Shown: positions 16,594-25,781 of the stretch, piece after piece | Layout of the letters: each line of letters starts with the position of its first letter | Numbering within the stretch: position 1 is the first letter of the stretch | NCBI GenBank assembly: GCA_046582185.1 | Contig: JAYGEX010000018.1 | Coordinates: 1 to 64,000 of the forward strand | Source of the DNA: GCA-002726655 sp046582185 | GTDB taxonomy: Bacteria > Pseudomonadota > Gammaproteobacteria > Pseudomonadales > Azotimanducaceae | Reading direction: 5' to 3' | DNA: 64,000 nt | The notes under the pieces: model-generated | Database searches by the model: none | What the model was told of the DNA's origin: nothing | What the model saw: the letters and a program-made list of their open reading frames with translations, nothing else | Translations under genes and position numbers: made by a program

Positions 16594-17327
16594 AAGCTCA
16601 CTTCTCTCTGCAAATTAAAGGTTTCGGTAACTTCAAATCCGTTACTCTGTTTTATAAAATCAACCGCAACACCATTGGTGTATCGGGTATCCACGCTCTT
16701 CACTGCCGGCCCACTTTCGTCGGCCGAAATAATTTTTACCACCTGGAGATATCTCTTCATTCTCTGCTCCACGTCCACATTACCAAGAGCAACGAGCACT
16801 CCTGATCGATCTTCAAACTCCAGCGATCCTCGTTTGTTCAGGCTCAGCACTTCAATAGATTGCCCAGCTTTGGCAAGCGCACGGTTGAGCCTTTGGTAGT
16901 GAGTCATTACCTGCCGCTCGCTGCCAACGGGACCATAAAGTTGCGGCAAGTCTCCGGCTACAAGGTATTCCGAGATAAACACAAGCCCTGCATTATTTAT
17001 AAAGGCATCGTCGTTCCAGTAGGCAATGGGCTCTTCTGCTTCAACCATAATCGCTAATTCATCAGGCCACTTTTGACTGACCTGCACTGTTCTGACCCAG
17101 CTAAGGTCATCGAGAGTCGCCTTTACACCTTCTATGTCCGTGAGGGAAAGCTCGCCTTTAGCCAAAATCCCTTGCACTGATATGCGCTGTTCTTTATTTA
17201 TATTTCCCGAAATACTTACGTATTCTATTTCCAGCTTGTTTAAACCCAGGGCCAGGGTTAAAGATCCAGACATCAGCACAGCTATCAATGCCATAAGCGC
17301 TATTTTGTATTTGATCAGGAATCTCAC
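16590..17327 (-). CDS. ftsQ: Cell division protein FtsQ
   Basis: Divisome scaffold protein that binds FtsB and FtsL. 245 residues with a short cytoplasmic tail, one membrane segment (about 8-28), a POTRA domain beginning near EIEYVSISGN, and the FtsQ/DivIB beta domain. I chose GTG 17327, which overlaps the murC stop (TTAGTG) and follows AGGAGG by 8 nt, over the upstream ATG 17351, which has no ribosome-binding site. ftsQ follows murC directly: the ddl and/or murB gene normally found between them is missing. Confidence 0.93.
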   Translation of the reverse strand: MRFLIKYKIALMALIAVLMSGSLTLALGLNKLEIEYVSISGNINKEQRISVQGILAKGELSLTDIEGVKATLDDLSWVRTVQVSQKWPDELAIMVEAEEPIAYWNDDAFINNAGLVFISEYLVAGDLPQLYGPVGSERQVMTHYQRLNRALAKAGQSIEVLSLNKRGSLEFEDRSGVLVALGNVDVEQRMKRYLQVVKIISADESGPAVKSVDTRYTNGVAVDFIKQSNGFEVTETFNLQREVSL

Positions 17328-18769
17328 TAACCAGCCCTCCTGACGGCCCATTGATCTTTTAGGATTTGCGCTAATTTAGCCGTCTCTCCAGCCCCCTGTG
17401 TTAACACTATGTCCCCGCCTCGAACGATTTCATTCACTCGCTTGGGCACATCAGCGATGTGCTCCACAAATTCCACATCGACCTGGCCGCCCATCAATAA
17501 CTTCTGATAAAGATCTTCACCTGTTGCGCCAGCAATCTTGTCTTCACCAGCACTGTATACATCGGTCAGAATAAGAAGATCCACGCGGGATAAAACCTCC
17601 ACAAATTGTTCAAAGAGCTCCAAGGTCCGGGTATATCGATGCGGCTGATAGACCATAATGAGCCGGTTTTCTTTCCAGCCATTTCTGACGGCTTCTATCG
17701 TCACCTTGACTTCACTCGGGTGATGGCCGTAGTCATCTACCAGAATAAATTTCTCACCGCCAACGAGAAACTCTCCGTGCAGTTCAAACCTGCGACTGAC
17801 TCCCGCGAATTCCAGCAGCCCTTTTTCAATATCGGCAGCAGGGACTTTTTCATCGCTGGCAATTGCGACCGAAGCCAGTGCATTAAGAACATTATGGCGC
17901 CCCGGTAAATTCAGCCTGATCTGTAAGTCTTCATCAAAGCCGATGCGACGAACTTTGAATATTGAGGTGCGTCCTTCCTGTTCCATGTCATAGGCCATGA
18001 CATCTGCCCTGCCGTCAAATCCGTAGGTCACGATGGATCGCTTAATCCGGGGTAACAGCGCATTAACAACAGGATCATCGATGCACGCAACCAACAAACC
18101 ATAAAATGGCAGGTTGTGAACAAACTCAAGGAAGGCTTTCTGCAACTTCTCGAAACTACCTCCGTAGTGACTTAGGTGATCCCGATCTACATTGGTTAGA
18201 ACTACGACCATGGGCTGCAAGTGTAAAAATGAAGCATCACTCTCGTCCGCTTCTGCAACCAAATACCGACTTGCCCCTAAACGCCCATTGGTATTGGCGC
18301 TATTAAGGAGGCCACCGATGATGAAGGTGGGGTCAAGACCCGCCTGGCCTAAAATAGAGGCAATCAGGCTGGTTGTTGTCGTTTTACCATGGGTTCCTGC
18401 AACGGCAATCCCATGTCGGTAACGCATTAACTCACCGAGCATTTCTGCCCGGCGAACCACAGGAATTCGCTTCAGATGCGCCGCATCTACTTCCGGGTTG
18501 CCACCATCGATAGCAGAAGATGTGACAACGACATCAACATCTTCAACATTACTTTCAATATGTTCAGAATAAATTTTGGCGCCGAATTTTTTGAGACGTT
18601 CTGTTACGGCGGACTCGACAAGGTCCGAACCGGATATCTCATAACCTTGATTAAGCAACACTTCAGCAATACCGCACATTCCGGCACCGCCAATCCCGAC
18701 AAAATGAATCCGCTTAATTCGGCGCATCTCTGGCACTTCAGGAAAACCAAGAGGGAGTCTATTTGACAC
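17327..18769 (-). CDS. murC: UDP-N-acetylmuramate--L-alanine ligase MurC
   Basis: Adds L-Ala to UDP-MurNAc, the first amino acid of the peptidoglycan stem. 480 residues: an N-terminal Rossmann domain (IHFVGIGGAGMCGIAEVL), a central ATPase with GTHGKTTTT and EADESDASF, and a C-terminal domain with DDYGHHPSEV and the QPHRYTRT motif. GTG 18769 is preceded by AAGGAG with 8-nt spacing and is preferred to the upstream TTG. It overlaps the ftsW end by 11 bp; murG, which usually sits between ftsW and murC, is absent. Confidence 0.97.
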   Translation of the reverse strand: MSNRLPLGFPEVPEMRRIKRIHFVGIGGAGMCGIAEVLLNQGYEISGSDLVESAVTERLKKFGAKIYSEHIESNVEDVDVVVTSSAIDGGNPEVDAAHLKRIPVVRRAEMLGELMRYRHGIAVAGTHGKTTTTSLIASILGQAGLDPTFIIGGLLNSANTNGRLGASRYLVAEADESDASFLHLQPMVVVLTNVDRDHLSHYGGSFEKLQKAFLEFVHNLPFYGLLVACIDDPVVNALLPRIKRSIVTYGFDGRADVMAYDMEQEGRTSIFKVRRIGFDEDLQIRLNLPGRHNVLNALASVAIASDEKVPAADIEKGLLEFAGVSRRFELHGEFLVGGEKFILVDDYGHHPSEVKVTIEAVRNGWKENRLIMVYQPHRYTRTLELFEQFVEVLSRVDLLILTDVYSAGEDKIAGATGEDLYQKLLMGGQVDVEFVEHIADVPKRVNEIVRGGDIVLTQGAGETAKLAQILKDQWAVRRAG

Positions 18770-19937
18770 TTCGTCGACTCCTTGCAATTACGCCAATCAT
18801 TTGGTTCCGGCACTCATATTCAATTCGCAATAGTATGGCGATCAGCACGCAACTAATGATCAAACTGTTTCCACCAAAACTCACCAGGGGCAAGGTCAAC
18901 CCTTTGGTGGGCAACAACCCCAGATTGACACCCAAATTAATGGACGACTGAACCCCTAACAGGAAGGCTATGCCATATGCCAGAAATGCATGGAATTCCG
19001 CCCCTTGTTCCACAGCAGATTTTCCTATCCACAACGCTCGAACAACCAGTATGGCGAAGACAACAATAATCAGCACCGCACCAACCACCCCTAGTTCTTC
19101 AGCAATGATTGAAAACAGAAAATCAGTATGCGCCTCCGGCAAAAAGAACAACTTTTGAATACTATTGCCGAGGCCAAGGCCTAACCATTCTCCACGACCA
19201 ATAGCGATTAGCGCCTGAGTTAACTGATAACCGCCGCCAAACGGGTGCTGCCAAGGATCGGTAAACGAGGTAAGTCTGGCCAGTCGATACGGTTGCAGAA
19301 CTGCAATAGCCCCAAGGATTACCAGCCCGACTGAGACGACTGGTAAATAATATTTCATGGGCGAACCGGCAAGAAAAATCACGCCCATGACGGCAGACAT
19401 AATGACAACCGCCGCCCCAAAGTCTGGCTGCATCAAGAGTAGGACAGACATTGTTCCGACGAAGATCAAGGGCTTTATGAACGCAAGCCAATTCTGCTGA
19501 ATTTCCTCTTTCCTTTTCACCAGATAAGCCGCGATGTATATGATGGCAATCAGCTTTACGAATTCAGAGCCTTGCAATGTGAAAAATCCAAGTGATATCC
19601 AGCGGGAAGCGCCATTCACTTCCTTGCCGATTCCGGGAATCAGGACTGCTACAAGTAACACAAATGCAATGAAGAGAAGTGGGAGATCCAACTTCTGCCA
19701 AACCTTGATGGGAATTGACATCGCAACACCGCCAGCCGCTGCTGCAATAAGGACAGACACCAGATGCCTTGATGCTAAATGGAAGGGGTTTCCGTATATT
19801 CGCGCCGAGACTTCAGTTGAAGCTGATGTCACCATGACCAGCCCGGTTAGCAATAACAGGCAGGACATGCCTAATACCAAGGGGTCAACGGGACACCCAA
19901 AGCGCGGCAGTATTTTCGATTTTAAGGCCATACTCAT
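18759..19937 (-). CDS. ftsW: Septal SEDS glycosyltransferase FtsW
   Basis: A polytopic SEDS-family protein that polymerises lipid II at the septum with its partner FtsI. 392 residues and about ten membrane segments. Typical motifs are GKEVNGASRWI, the LLMQPDFGAA loop, GGGYQLTQALIAIGRGEWLGLGLG (split here) and the PEAHTDFLFSIIAEELG loop. The ATG overlaps the murD stop (ATGA). FtsI is encoded in the same cluster. Immediately followed by murC rather than murG. Confidence 0.97.
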   Translation of the reverse strand: MSMALKSKILPRFGCPVDPLVLGMSCLLLLTGLVMVTSASTEVSARIYGNPFHLASRHLVSVLIAAAAGGVAMSIPIKVWQKLDLPLLFIAFVLLVAVLIPGIGKEVNGASRWISLGFFTLQGSEFVKLIAIIYIAAYLVKRKEEIQQNWLAFIKPLIFVGTMSVLLLMQPDFGAAVVIMSAVMGVIFLAGSPMKYYLPVVSVGLVILGAIAVLQPYRLARLTSFTDPWQHPFGGGYQLTQALIAIGRGEWLGLGLGNSIQKLFFLPEAHTDFLFSIIAEELGVVGAVLIIVVFAILVVRALWIGKSAVEQGAEFHAFLAYGIAFLLGVQSSINLGVNLGLLPTKGLTLPLVSFGGNSLIISCVLIAILLRIEYECRNQMIGVIARSRRSVK

Positions 19938-21289
19938 TTGGCCTTCTCCCGAACAAGCTGTTTGAAACTACTGCCCCTTGCTTGATAATCTTCGAACATA
20001 TCGAAACTCGCACAGGCTGGCGAGAACAATACTATGTCGCCAGGCACTGAAGCCTGGACAGCTGCATCGACGACCTGATCCAGCTCATCAAACAGTTCTA
20101 CCTGTCCTGCAATCCCTGGGGGTTCTGCATTACTTCCTGTTTTAACAAGAGCAGCGGAAATCCCCAGCTTATCCTTACCAAAGATAAAAACCTTCCTTGC
20201 ATGTTTTGCTATTGCCGATGACATCAATGAGAAGTCAGCATTCTTGCTTTCGCCGCCCAGAATAAGCACTACGTTTTTGGAACTCCCAAAACTTTCCAGC
20301 GCCGAAATACTTGCTCCGACATTGGTCGCCTTGGAGTCATTAACATAATCAACGCCGCCAAAACTTCCCAGCCACTCGCATCGATGCTCGAGCCCTTTGT
20401 ATTTCCTCAGCTGATCAATCATGTCGCTAAGAACAAGGCCTGCGCCTTCCCCGATGGCGAGTGCCGCCAGGGCATTCTGAATATTGTGACCGCCCTTGAT
20501 CGCCAGCTGGCTTGCAGCAATTAGCTCCTTGTCACCTCGCATCAGAATCGTTTCGCCTGCTTTGCCAAGCAAGCCATATTGACTATCGTCTTCCGGTAGA
20601 TTGGGGCCAAAGGAGATAATGGATGCAGGAAGGTTCGATATTTTACTTTGCAAATCCAGGCTTACTACAGCCACATCACAATGATTAAAGATATGTTGCT
20701 TAACCGCGAAGTAATCTTCAACGGAGGGATAACGATCAAGGTGGTCGGGAGACAAATTCAGGAGCGCCGCTACTTTCAGGGGCAAAGCTATGGCCAGCTC
20801 CAGCTGATAGCTGGAAACTTCAAGCACATAAAGATCCGTATCATCCGCCAGCACATCCAGGCATGGAGTGCCGATATTTCCTGCAACTGCAACCCGGGAG
20901 AGCTGCGCCTGCGCCAGCTCACCCACCATTGAGGTAACCGTGCTCTTACCGTTGGAGCCAGTAATGGCTACGATTGGCGATTTGGCCAGATCCGCGAACA
21001 TGGCAATGTCACCTGTAAGCTTGATGCCATCGTCTTTACATTGTTCAAGGGTCTGAAGCGAAAGCGGCACTCCCGGGCTGACAATCACCTCACTGACGTC
21101 AACGAACTGGCGCGCTTCTATGGGACGCACTTCAATGCCCGGGATGAGATGCCTCAAATCTTTTAGACGCTCCGGCGCCGGATTATTATCGAGCACAGCA
21201 AAAGGAATATTTGCAGCATGCAAATATTTAGCAACCGAATAACCTGTTGCGCCCAATCCCACGATCACTTTGTGCTTTCCTCCACCCAC
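19934..21289 (-). CDS. murD: UDP-N-acetylmuramoyl-L-alanine--D-glutamate ligase MurD
   Basis: Adds D-Glu to UDP-MurNAc-L-Ala in the cytoplasm. 451 residues from GTG 21289, with the N-terminal VIVGLGATGYS, ATPase loop GSNGKSTVTS, the LNLSPDHLDRY motif and the C-terminal FSPACASFDMF. The start is uncertain: an in-frame ATG at 21337 would overlap murE by 35 bp but lacks a ribosome-binding site, and another GTG at 21268 follows GGAGG. It directly follows murE: the murF and mraY genes that usually intervene are absent. Confidence 0.95.
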   Translation of the reverse strand: MGGGKHKVIVGLGATGYSVAKYLHAANIPFAVLDNNPAPERLKDLRHLIPGIEVRPIEARQFVDVSEVIVSPGVPLSLQTLEQCKDDGIKLTGDIAMFADLAKSPIVAITGSNGKSTVTSMVGELAQAQLSRVAVAGNIGTPCLDVLADDTDLYVLEVSSYQLELAIALPLKVAALLNLSPDHLDRYPSVEDYFAVKQHIFNHCDVAVVSLDLQSKISNLPASIISFGPNLPEDDSQYGLLGKAGETILMRGDKELIAASQLAIKGGHNIQNALAALAIGEGAGLVLSDMIDQLRKYKGLEHRCEWLGSFGGVDYVNDSKATNVGASISALESFGSSKNVVLILGGESKNADFSLMSSAIAKHARKVFIFGKDKLGISAALVKTGSNAEPPGIAGQVELFDELDQVVDAAVQASVPGDIVLFSPACASFDMFEDYQARGSSFKQLVREKAK

Positions 21290-21302
21290 ATCTCTGTTCT
21301 CA

Positions 21303-22745
21303 TTAGCTTTCGCCAACAAACTCCAATACGACCGCATGGTCGCTGAAACTTAGTTTTGTACCCTTAATTTCCTGATATTCTTCGTGACCTTTCCCGGCAA
21401 TTAACACAATATCCTCTGGCTTTGCCTTGGACAGCGCCCGCCGAATCGCTGACTGCCGATTGGTATTAACCTGAACGTCTGATCCAGCAACGATGCCTGC
21501 ATATATGTCTTCTGCAATTTTTGATGATGATTCACTTCTTGGGTTGTCATCGGTAATCACAAGGTAATCCGCCAGGCGAGAGGCGATCTCTCCCATTAGA
21601 GGTCTCTTTCCAATATCCCGGTCGCCGCCACAACCCATGACACACCAAAGCGCACCGGTACAATGTTCCTTGATAGCCTGCAGCGCCTTTTCCAGGGCAT
21701 CGGGGGTGTGCGCATAATCGATGATCACTGTGGCAATAGAAGCGTGCCTTATAACTTCCATTCGCCCTTTGACTGTCTTCAGACTCTGAAGAGCCTGTGC
21801 AATGGATTCAATTGAAAGTCCTTGCGACCCCAATACAGCAGCCGTGGCCAGTAAATTGTAGATATTGAACCGACCCATTAATTCACTGGAGATGGGGCGA
21901 CTTCCCCATGGGGTCTGCAAATTAAAACTCATGCCACGTTCGTTGAGCTCAATATCGCTACAGCCAACATCGGCGTTTTTATTTTCAATCCCAAAGGAGT
22001 ATATGCTTACAGCTTCACTAACAAATTCACAAAGCTCCCTACCGTATTCGTCATCACAATTAATAATCGCAGTCTTTAACTCAAAGGAGGAGAACAGTAA
22101 TTTCTTGGACGCAAAATACTCATCAAAGGAACTATGGTAGTCGAGATGGTCTCTCGTAATATTCGTAAATATTGCAATATCAACCTCGGTACCGATTAGA
22201 CGGTCCTGCGCCAACCCATGTGAGGAAGCTTCAAGCGTTACCGCGTTACAGGACAAATCGAGCAGCGCCGCTAAATTTTTCTGTAGCTCAATTGGATCCG
22301 GCGTGGTCATGGCAGAATCTTCCAATGCTCCGGGAATGCCAACGCCCATTGTGCCAATGACGCCACACTTGAGCTTGATCGAACCCAGAACCTGGGCGAT
22401 GAAGTGGGAACAGGAAGTTTTCCCGTTGGTACCAGTTATAGCGATTACCAACATTTTAGAAGAGGGGTTGTTGTAGCATCGGCTCGCAATATTCCCTGTT
22501 TTAGCGCGCAGGTTCCGAACTTCCACAAGGGGGATATCCAATTTGAGGCTGGGCACAGGCGGTTCACACAAAATGGCAACCGCGCCCATCTTTCGAGCGT
22601 CACCTATGTAGTCTCGGCCGTCCAGGATAAGCCGGGGACCGGCAAGGTATACATCACCGGGCTGAACGTTTCGGCTATCATTGCTGACACCCTGCACCTC
22701 AAGTTGAGGTACATCTGTTTCATCTGGTAAGAGTTGATTCAGCAT
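21303..22745 (-). CDS. murE: UDP-N-acetylmuramoyl-tripeptide synthetase MurE (meso-DAP type)
   Basis: Adds meso-diaminopimelate to the UDP-MurNAc dipeptide. 480 residues from ATG 22745; an in-frame TTG three codons earlier is possible. Visible are the ATPase loop GTNGKTSCSH, TTPDPIELQ, the ITRDHLDYH motif, and DDNPRSE. The DNPR motif marks meso-DAP rather than lysine specificity, as expected for a Gram-negative cell. The C-terminal GKGHEEYQ is intact. There is no fused MurF domain, so the missing murF is not hidden here. Confidence 0.97.
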   Translation of the reverse strand: MLNQLLPDETDVPQLEVQGVSNDSRNVQPGDVYLAGPRLILDGRDYIGDARKMGAVAILCEPPVPSLKLDIPLVEVRNLRAKTGNIASRCYNNPSSKMLVIAITGTNGKTSCSHFIAQVLGSIKLKCGVIGTMGVGIPGALEDSAMTTPDPIELQKNLAALLDLSCNAVTLEASSHGLAQDRLIGTEVDIAIFTNITRDHLDYHSSFDEYFASKKLLFSSFELKTAIINCDDEYGRELCEFVSEAVSIYSFGIENKNADVGCSDIELNERGMSFNLQTPWGSRPISSELMGRFNIYNLLATAAVLGSQGLSIESIAQALQSLKTVKGRMEVIRHASIATVIIDYAHTPDALEKALQAIKEHCTGALWCVMGCGGDRDIGKRPLMGEIASRLADYLVITDDNPRSESSSKIAEDIYAGIVAGSDVQVNTNRQSAIRRALSKAKPEDIVLIAGKGHEEYQEIKGTKLSFSDHAVVLEFVGES

Positions 22746-22754
22746 AATCTTCAA

Positions 22755-24464
22755 TTAAGCCGCCTTGTCATGATAATTGGCCGCCGCATTAACGACGGAT
22801 TTATCAGACGAAGCCGGATTTGCCGGGATATTAGGCGGCACGTTTAGTACTCTCAGCGCCTCAGACATTACTCGAGAGAAAACTGGCGCGGCGATGGAGC
22901 CGCCACCGTAAACTGCCGTCTTGGGATTATTAATAAGCACGACGCCAACCAATCGGGGCTCCGTCACCGGCGTCATACCTGCGAAGAACGCGATATGTTC
23001 AGTATCCTTGTAACCGTCTTTGCCAATCTTTCGAACTGTGCCTGTTTTGCCTGCAACGTCGTAAGACTTGATAGCTGCTTTTGATCCTGTCCCTTCCTCC
23101 ACCACCTGGGTAAGCATGCGCTTTAACTGAGTCGCAACCTTCGCCGAATAAACACGTTTCTCAATAAGTTCGCCATTATTCAGCATACTGACCTCGCGCT
23201 TCATTCCACCGGCAGCAATAGTCAAATAAGAAGCAGCGAGTTGTAATGGTGTAGCCGTTAGGCCATAGCCATAAGCAAAGGTGACTCGCTCGATGTCTTT
23301 CCAGCGCCTGTGATTCGGCAGATAACCATTTCGCTCACCCGGAAAGCCAATGCCAGTGCTTTCGCCGAGGCCAACTCTCTTGAACATTTCCCATACTTCA
23401 TATTCGTTCAGAGACAAGGCTAGCTTGCTGATACCCACCTGGCTCGACTTGGCAATGATTTCGCCAAGATCCAGAACGCCGCGATTACTGGGATCACGAA
23501 TTGTCTTGCTGCCAACCTTAATAAAGCCCGGATTAGTATCAATTTTAGAATCCGGCGTGAACTTTCCAGATGAAAGGGCCACTGCCACAGTAAAGGGTTT
23601 CATGGTAGAGCCGGGTTCAAAAATATCGGTGACCGCTCGATTACGGACAGTGCTCAGATCAAGGTTCCTGCGGTTATTTGGGTTATACGATGGCTGATTC
23701 ACCATGGCCAGAACTCTTCCCGTTTCCACATCCAATACGATGACTGTTCCGGAGTCGGCCTTGTAATGTTTGACAGCCGACTTCAGCTCCCGATACGCCA
23801 AATACTGAAGTCTGATATCTACACTAAGTTCAAGATTCTTACCCGGGATCGCATCACTGATAGGAACGAGGTCACGAATAATTTCCCCGTATAAGTTTTT
23901 GACTACCTTTTTCTTACCTGGCGTTCCGGCAAGCCATTGATCAAATGACAGCTCCAGACCCTCCTGCCCTTTGTCATCAATATTTGTAAAACCAACGACA
24001 TGAGCGCCCACTTCACCTGATGGGTAGTACCGCTGGTACTCATGTTCTCCATGTACACCCGGGATCTTCATTGCCAGGATCTTTCGTGCCTCCATGGGTC
24101 GCAAGTGACGGCGCAGATAAACGAAATTTTTAGAACTGGATCTATCGATCTTGGCCAGAAATTTTTCGGCAGTAATCCCTAACATCTCAGCAAGTGGCTC
24201 AACATGTTCGCCCGAATCTGGCAATTCCGCCGGGTTAGCCCAAAGCGATATTACCGGCGAACTGACCGCGAGGGGTTTGCCTCGACGATCCTGAATCATG
24301 CCCCTGTGAGCATTGATCCTTTCCATACGAATGGTCCGGGCATCTCCTTGATCCTGCAAGAAACCACCATCGATCAGGTTTAGATAAAGCAGGCGCGATC
24401 CCATACAGACTGCAAGGAAGATAAACAGAGCGATCACGATGTTGATTCGGAGTGTGCCTGTCAT
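22755..24464 (-). CDS. ftsI: Septal class B penicillin-binding protein FtsI (PBP3)
   Basis: DD-transpeptidase that crosslinks septal peptidoglycan. 569 residues: one N-terminal membrane segment (about 8-29), the dimerisation domain, and the transpeptidase domain with the nucleophile in SxxK (STMK, 286-289) and KTG (473-475). The SxN motif reads SSQ (340-342), a Gln where nearly all such enzymes have Asn. The stop is followed at once by murE. The start overlaps the ftsL stop by 4 bp, so translation is coupled. Confidence 0.97.
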   Translation of the reverse strand: MTGTLRINIVIALFIFLAVCMGSRLLYLNLIDGGFLQDQGDARTIRMERINAHRGMIQDRRGKPLAVSSPVISLWANPAELPDSGEHVEPLAEMLGITAEKFLAKIDRSSSKNFVYLRRHLRPMEARKILAMKIPGVHGEHEYQRYYPSGEVGAHVVGFTNIDDKGQEGLELSFDQWLAGTPGKKKVVKNLYGEIIRDLVPISDAIPGKNLELSVDIRLQYLAYRELKSAVKHYKADSGTVIVLDVETGRVLAMVNQPSYNPNNRRNLDLSTVRNRAVTDIFEPGSTMKPFTVAVALSSGKFTPDSKIDTNPGFIKVGSKTIRDPSNRGVLDLGEIIAKSSQVGISKLALSLNEYEVWEMFKRVGLGESTGIGFPGERNGYLPNHRRWKDIERVTFAYGYGLTATPLQLAASYLTIAAGGMKREVSMLNNGELIEKRVYSAKVATQLKRMLTQVVEEGTGSKAAIKSYDVAGKTGTVRKIGKDGYKDTEHIAFFAGMTPVTEPRLVGVVLINNPKTAVYGGGSIAAPVFSRVMSEALRVLNVPPNIPANPASSDKSVVNAAANYHDKAA

Positions 24465-24853
24465 GGACTCATCCCACTTTCGAATGCCAATTCAGGACGA
24501 CGCACAACAACCAAATTTTCAGCGGCAGGCGCAGTCATGCCCAGCTCTTCTCTGGCAATTTGGTCTACTCGCGTATAACCAGCCCAGGCGCTTTGCTCCA
24601 ACAAAAGCTTCTCATATTCACTTTCAAGGTCATCCTGCTTACTCTGCAAGGATTGCATGCTGCTATATAAGGCACGAGTCATGTGGGCGGAATATATAAC
24701 GCCTACCGATGAACCAATGAAGACCGACACGATTAATACTATCGCCAGATGTTCCAGCCGGCTCATCCATGCGATGAGTTCACCGATCATGGGCAACTTT
24801 GGCATTGTTCTTGAGACCGTTCTTGATATGGTTCTCGAAACTGCCTTTGACAT
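24461..24853 (-). CDS. ftsL: Cell division protein FtsL
   Basis: Small bitopic protein that joins FtsB and FtsQ and activates FtsWI. 130 residues: a basic cytoplasmic tail (1-34), one membrane segment (about 35-56), then a heptad coiled coil (LYSSMQSLQSKQDDLESEY region) and a conserved C-terminal part. The ATG overlaps the rsmH stop (TGATG fashion). The cytoplasmic tail holds three tandem copies of a VSRT/ISRT tetrapeptide, encoded by a 12-bp repeat, which I do not recall from other FtsL proteins. Confidence 0.93.
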   Translation of the reverse strand: MSKAVSRTISRTVSRTMPKLPMIGELIAWMSRLEHLAIVLIVSVFIGSSVGVIYSAHMTRALYSSMQSLQSKQDDLESEYEKLLLEQSAWAGYTRVDQIAREELGMTAPAAENLVVVRRPELAFESGMSP

Positions 24854-25773
24854 CAAAGTTTCTCCGCAAGACGCATGATGGAACTGCGAGAGCGTCGATT
24901 CCTGTCGATCTCCGCCTCGGATGCTTTGATAGCTTTGCCAATTGGCTTCATATACCGCTTTATCTCTGAATCCCTGATAGGCAATCGGTCCGGATAAGTG
25001 TCACCTTTTGCCATTTTGCGAATAAAACGCTTCACGATGCGATCTTCGAGCGAATGAAAACTAATAACCACCAAACGCCCACCAGACACGAGCAGGCCTA
25101 CCACATCCTGGAGGCACTCTTCCAGTGAGCGCAACTCCTCATTAATGTGGATGCGGATGGCCTGAAATGAGCGCGTCGCCGGATGTTTGTGTTTTTCTTT
25201 TCTCGGTACGGCTGCATCAATGATCTCGACCAATGCGGCGGTGGTATTAATATCTTGCTCTTCCCTGACGCTGATAATTTTTCTGGCTATTCTTCGCGCA
25301 AACCTTTCCTCGCCGTAGCGCCTTAATATATCTGTTATTTCATCTTCTCCAGCTCGAGCAAGCCACTGCGCCGCAGTAAGGCCAATGGTTTGATCCATCC
25401 TCATATCAAGCGGCCCATCATTTGAAAAACTAAAGCCTCGCTCTGACTCATCCAGTTGCGGCGACGAAACACCCAGATCCAGAAGAATGCCGCTAAGTGG
25501 CCGCATATTATGTGCTTCAACATATTCCGTCAGACGAGCAAATGACCCGTGCACAACGACGACTCGTTCATCTCCTTTAAATCTCTGTCTGGCGTCATTG
25601 ATGGCGGACATATCCTTGTCAATCACCATGAGCCTGCCTTTGGGGCTAATACGATCGACAATTCTCTGGCTATGACCGCCGCGCCCATAGGTGCAGTCGA
25701 CGAAATTCCCGTCAGGATTCTGCAACAGCGCATCGACTGCTTCGTCCAGCAGTACTGTTTCATGACCAGTCAT
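24853..25773 (-). CDS. rsmH: 16S rRNA m4C1402 methyltransferase RsmH (MraW)
   Basis: Methylates N4 of C1402 in 16S rRNA using SAM. 306 residues. Visible are the SAM motif DCTYGRGGHS, DLGVSSPQLDESERGFSF, the DMRMDQ motif and the C-terminal ISFHSLEDRIVKRF. It lies between mraZ (8 bp upstream) and ftsL, the standard position at the head of the dcw cluster. Confidence 0.98.
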   Translation of the reverse strand: MTGHETVLLDEAVDALLQNPDGNFVDCTYGRGGHSQRIVDRISPKGRLMVIDKDMSAINDARQRFKGDERVVVVHGSFARLTEYVEAHNMRPLSGILLDLGVSSPQLDESERGFSFSNDGPLDMRMDQTIGLTAAQWLARAGEDEITDILRRYGEERFARRIARKIISVREEQDINTTAALVEIIDAAVPRKEKHKHPATRSFQAIRIHINEELRSLEECLQDVVGLLVSGGRLVVISFHSLEDRIVKRFIRKMAKGDTYPDRLPIRDSEIKRYMKPIGKAIKASEAEIDRNRRSRSSIMRLAEKL

Positions 25774-25781
25774 AGCAGTAC

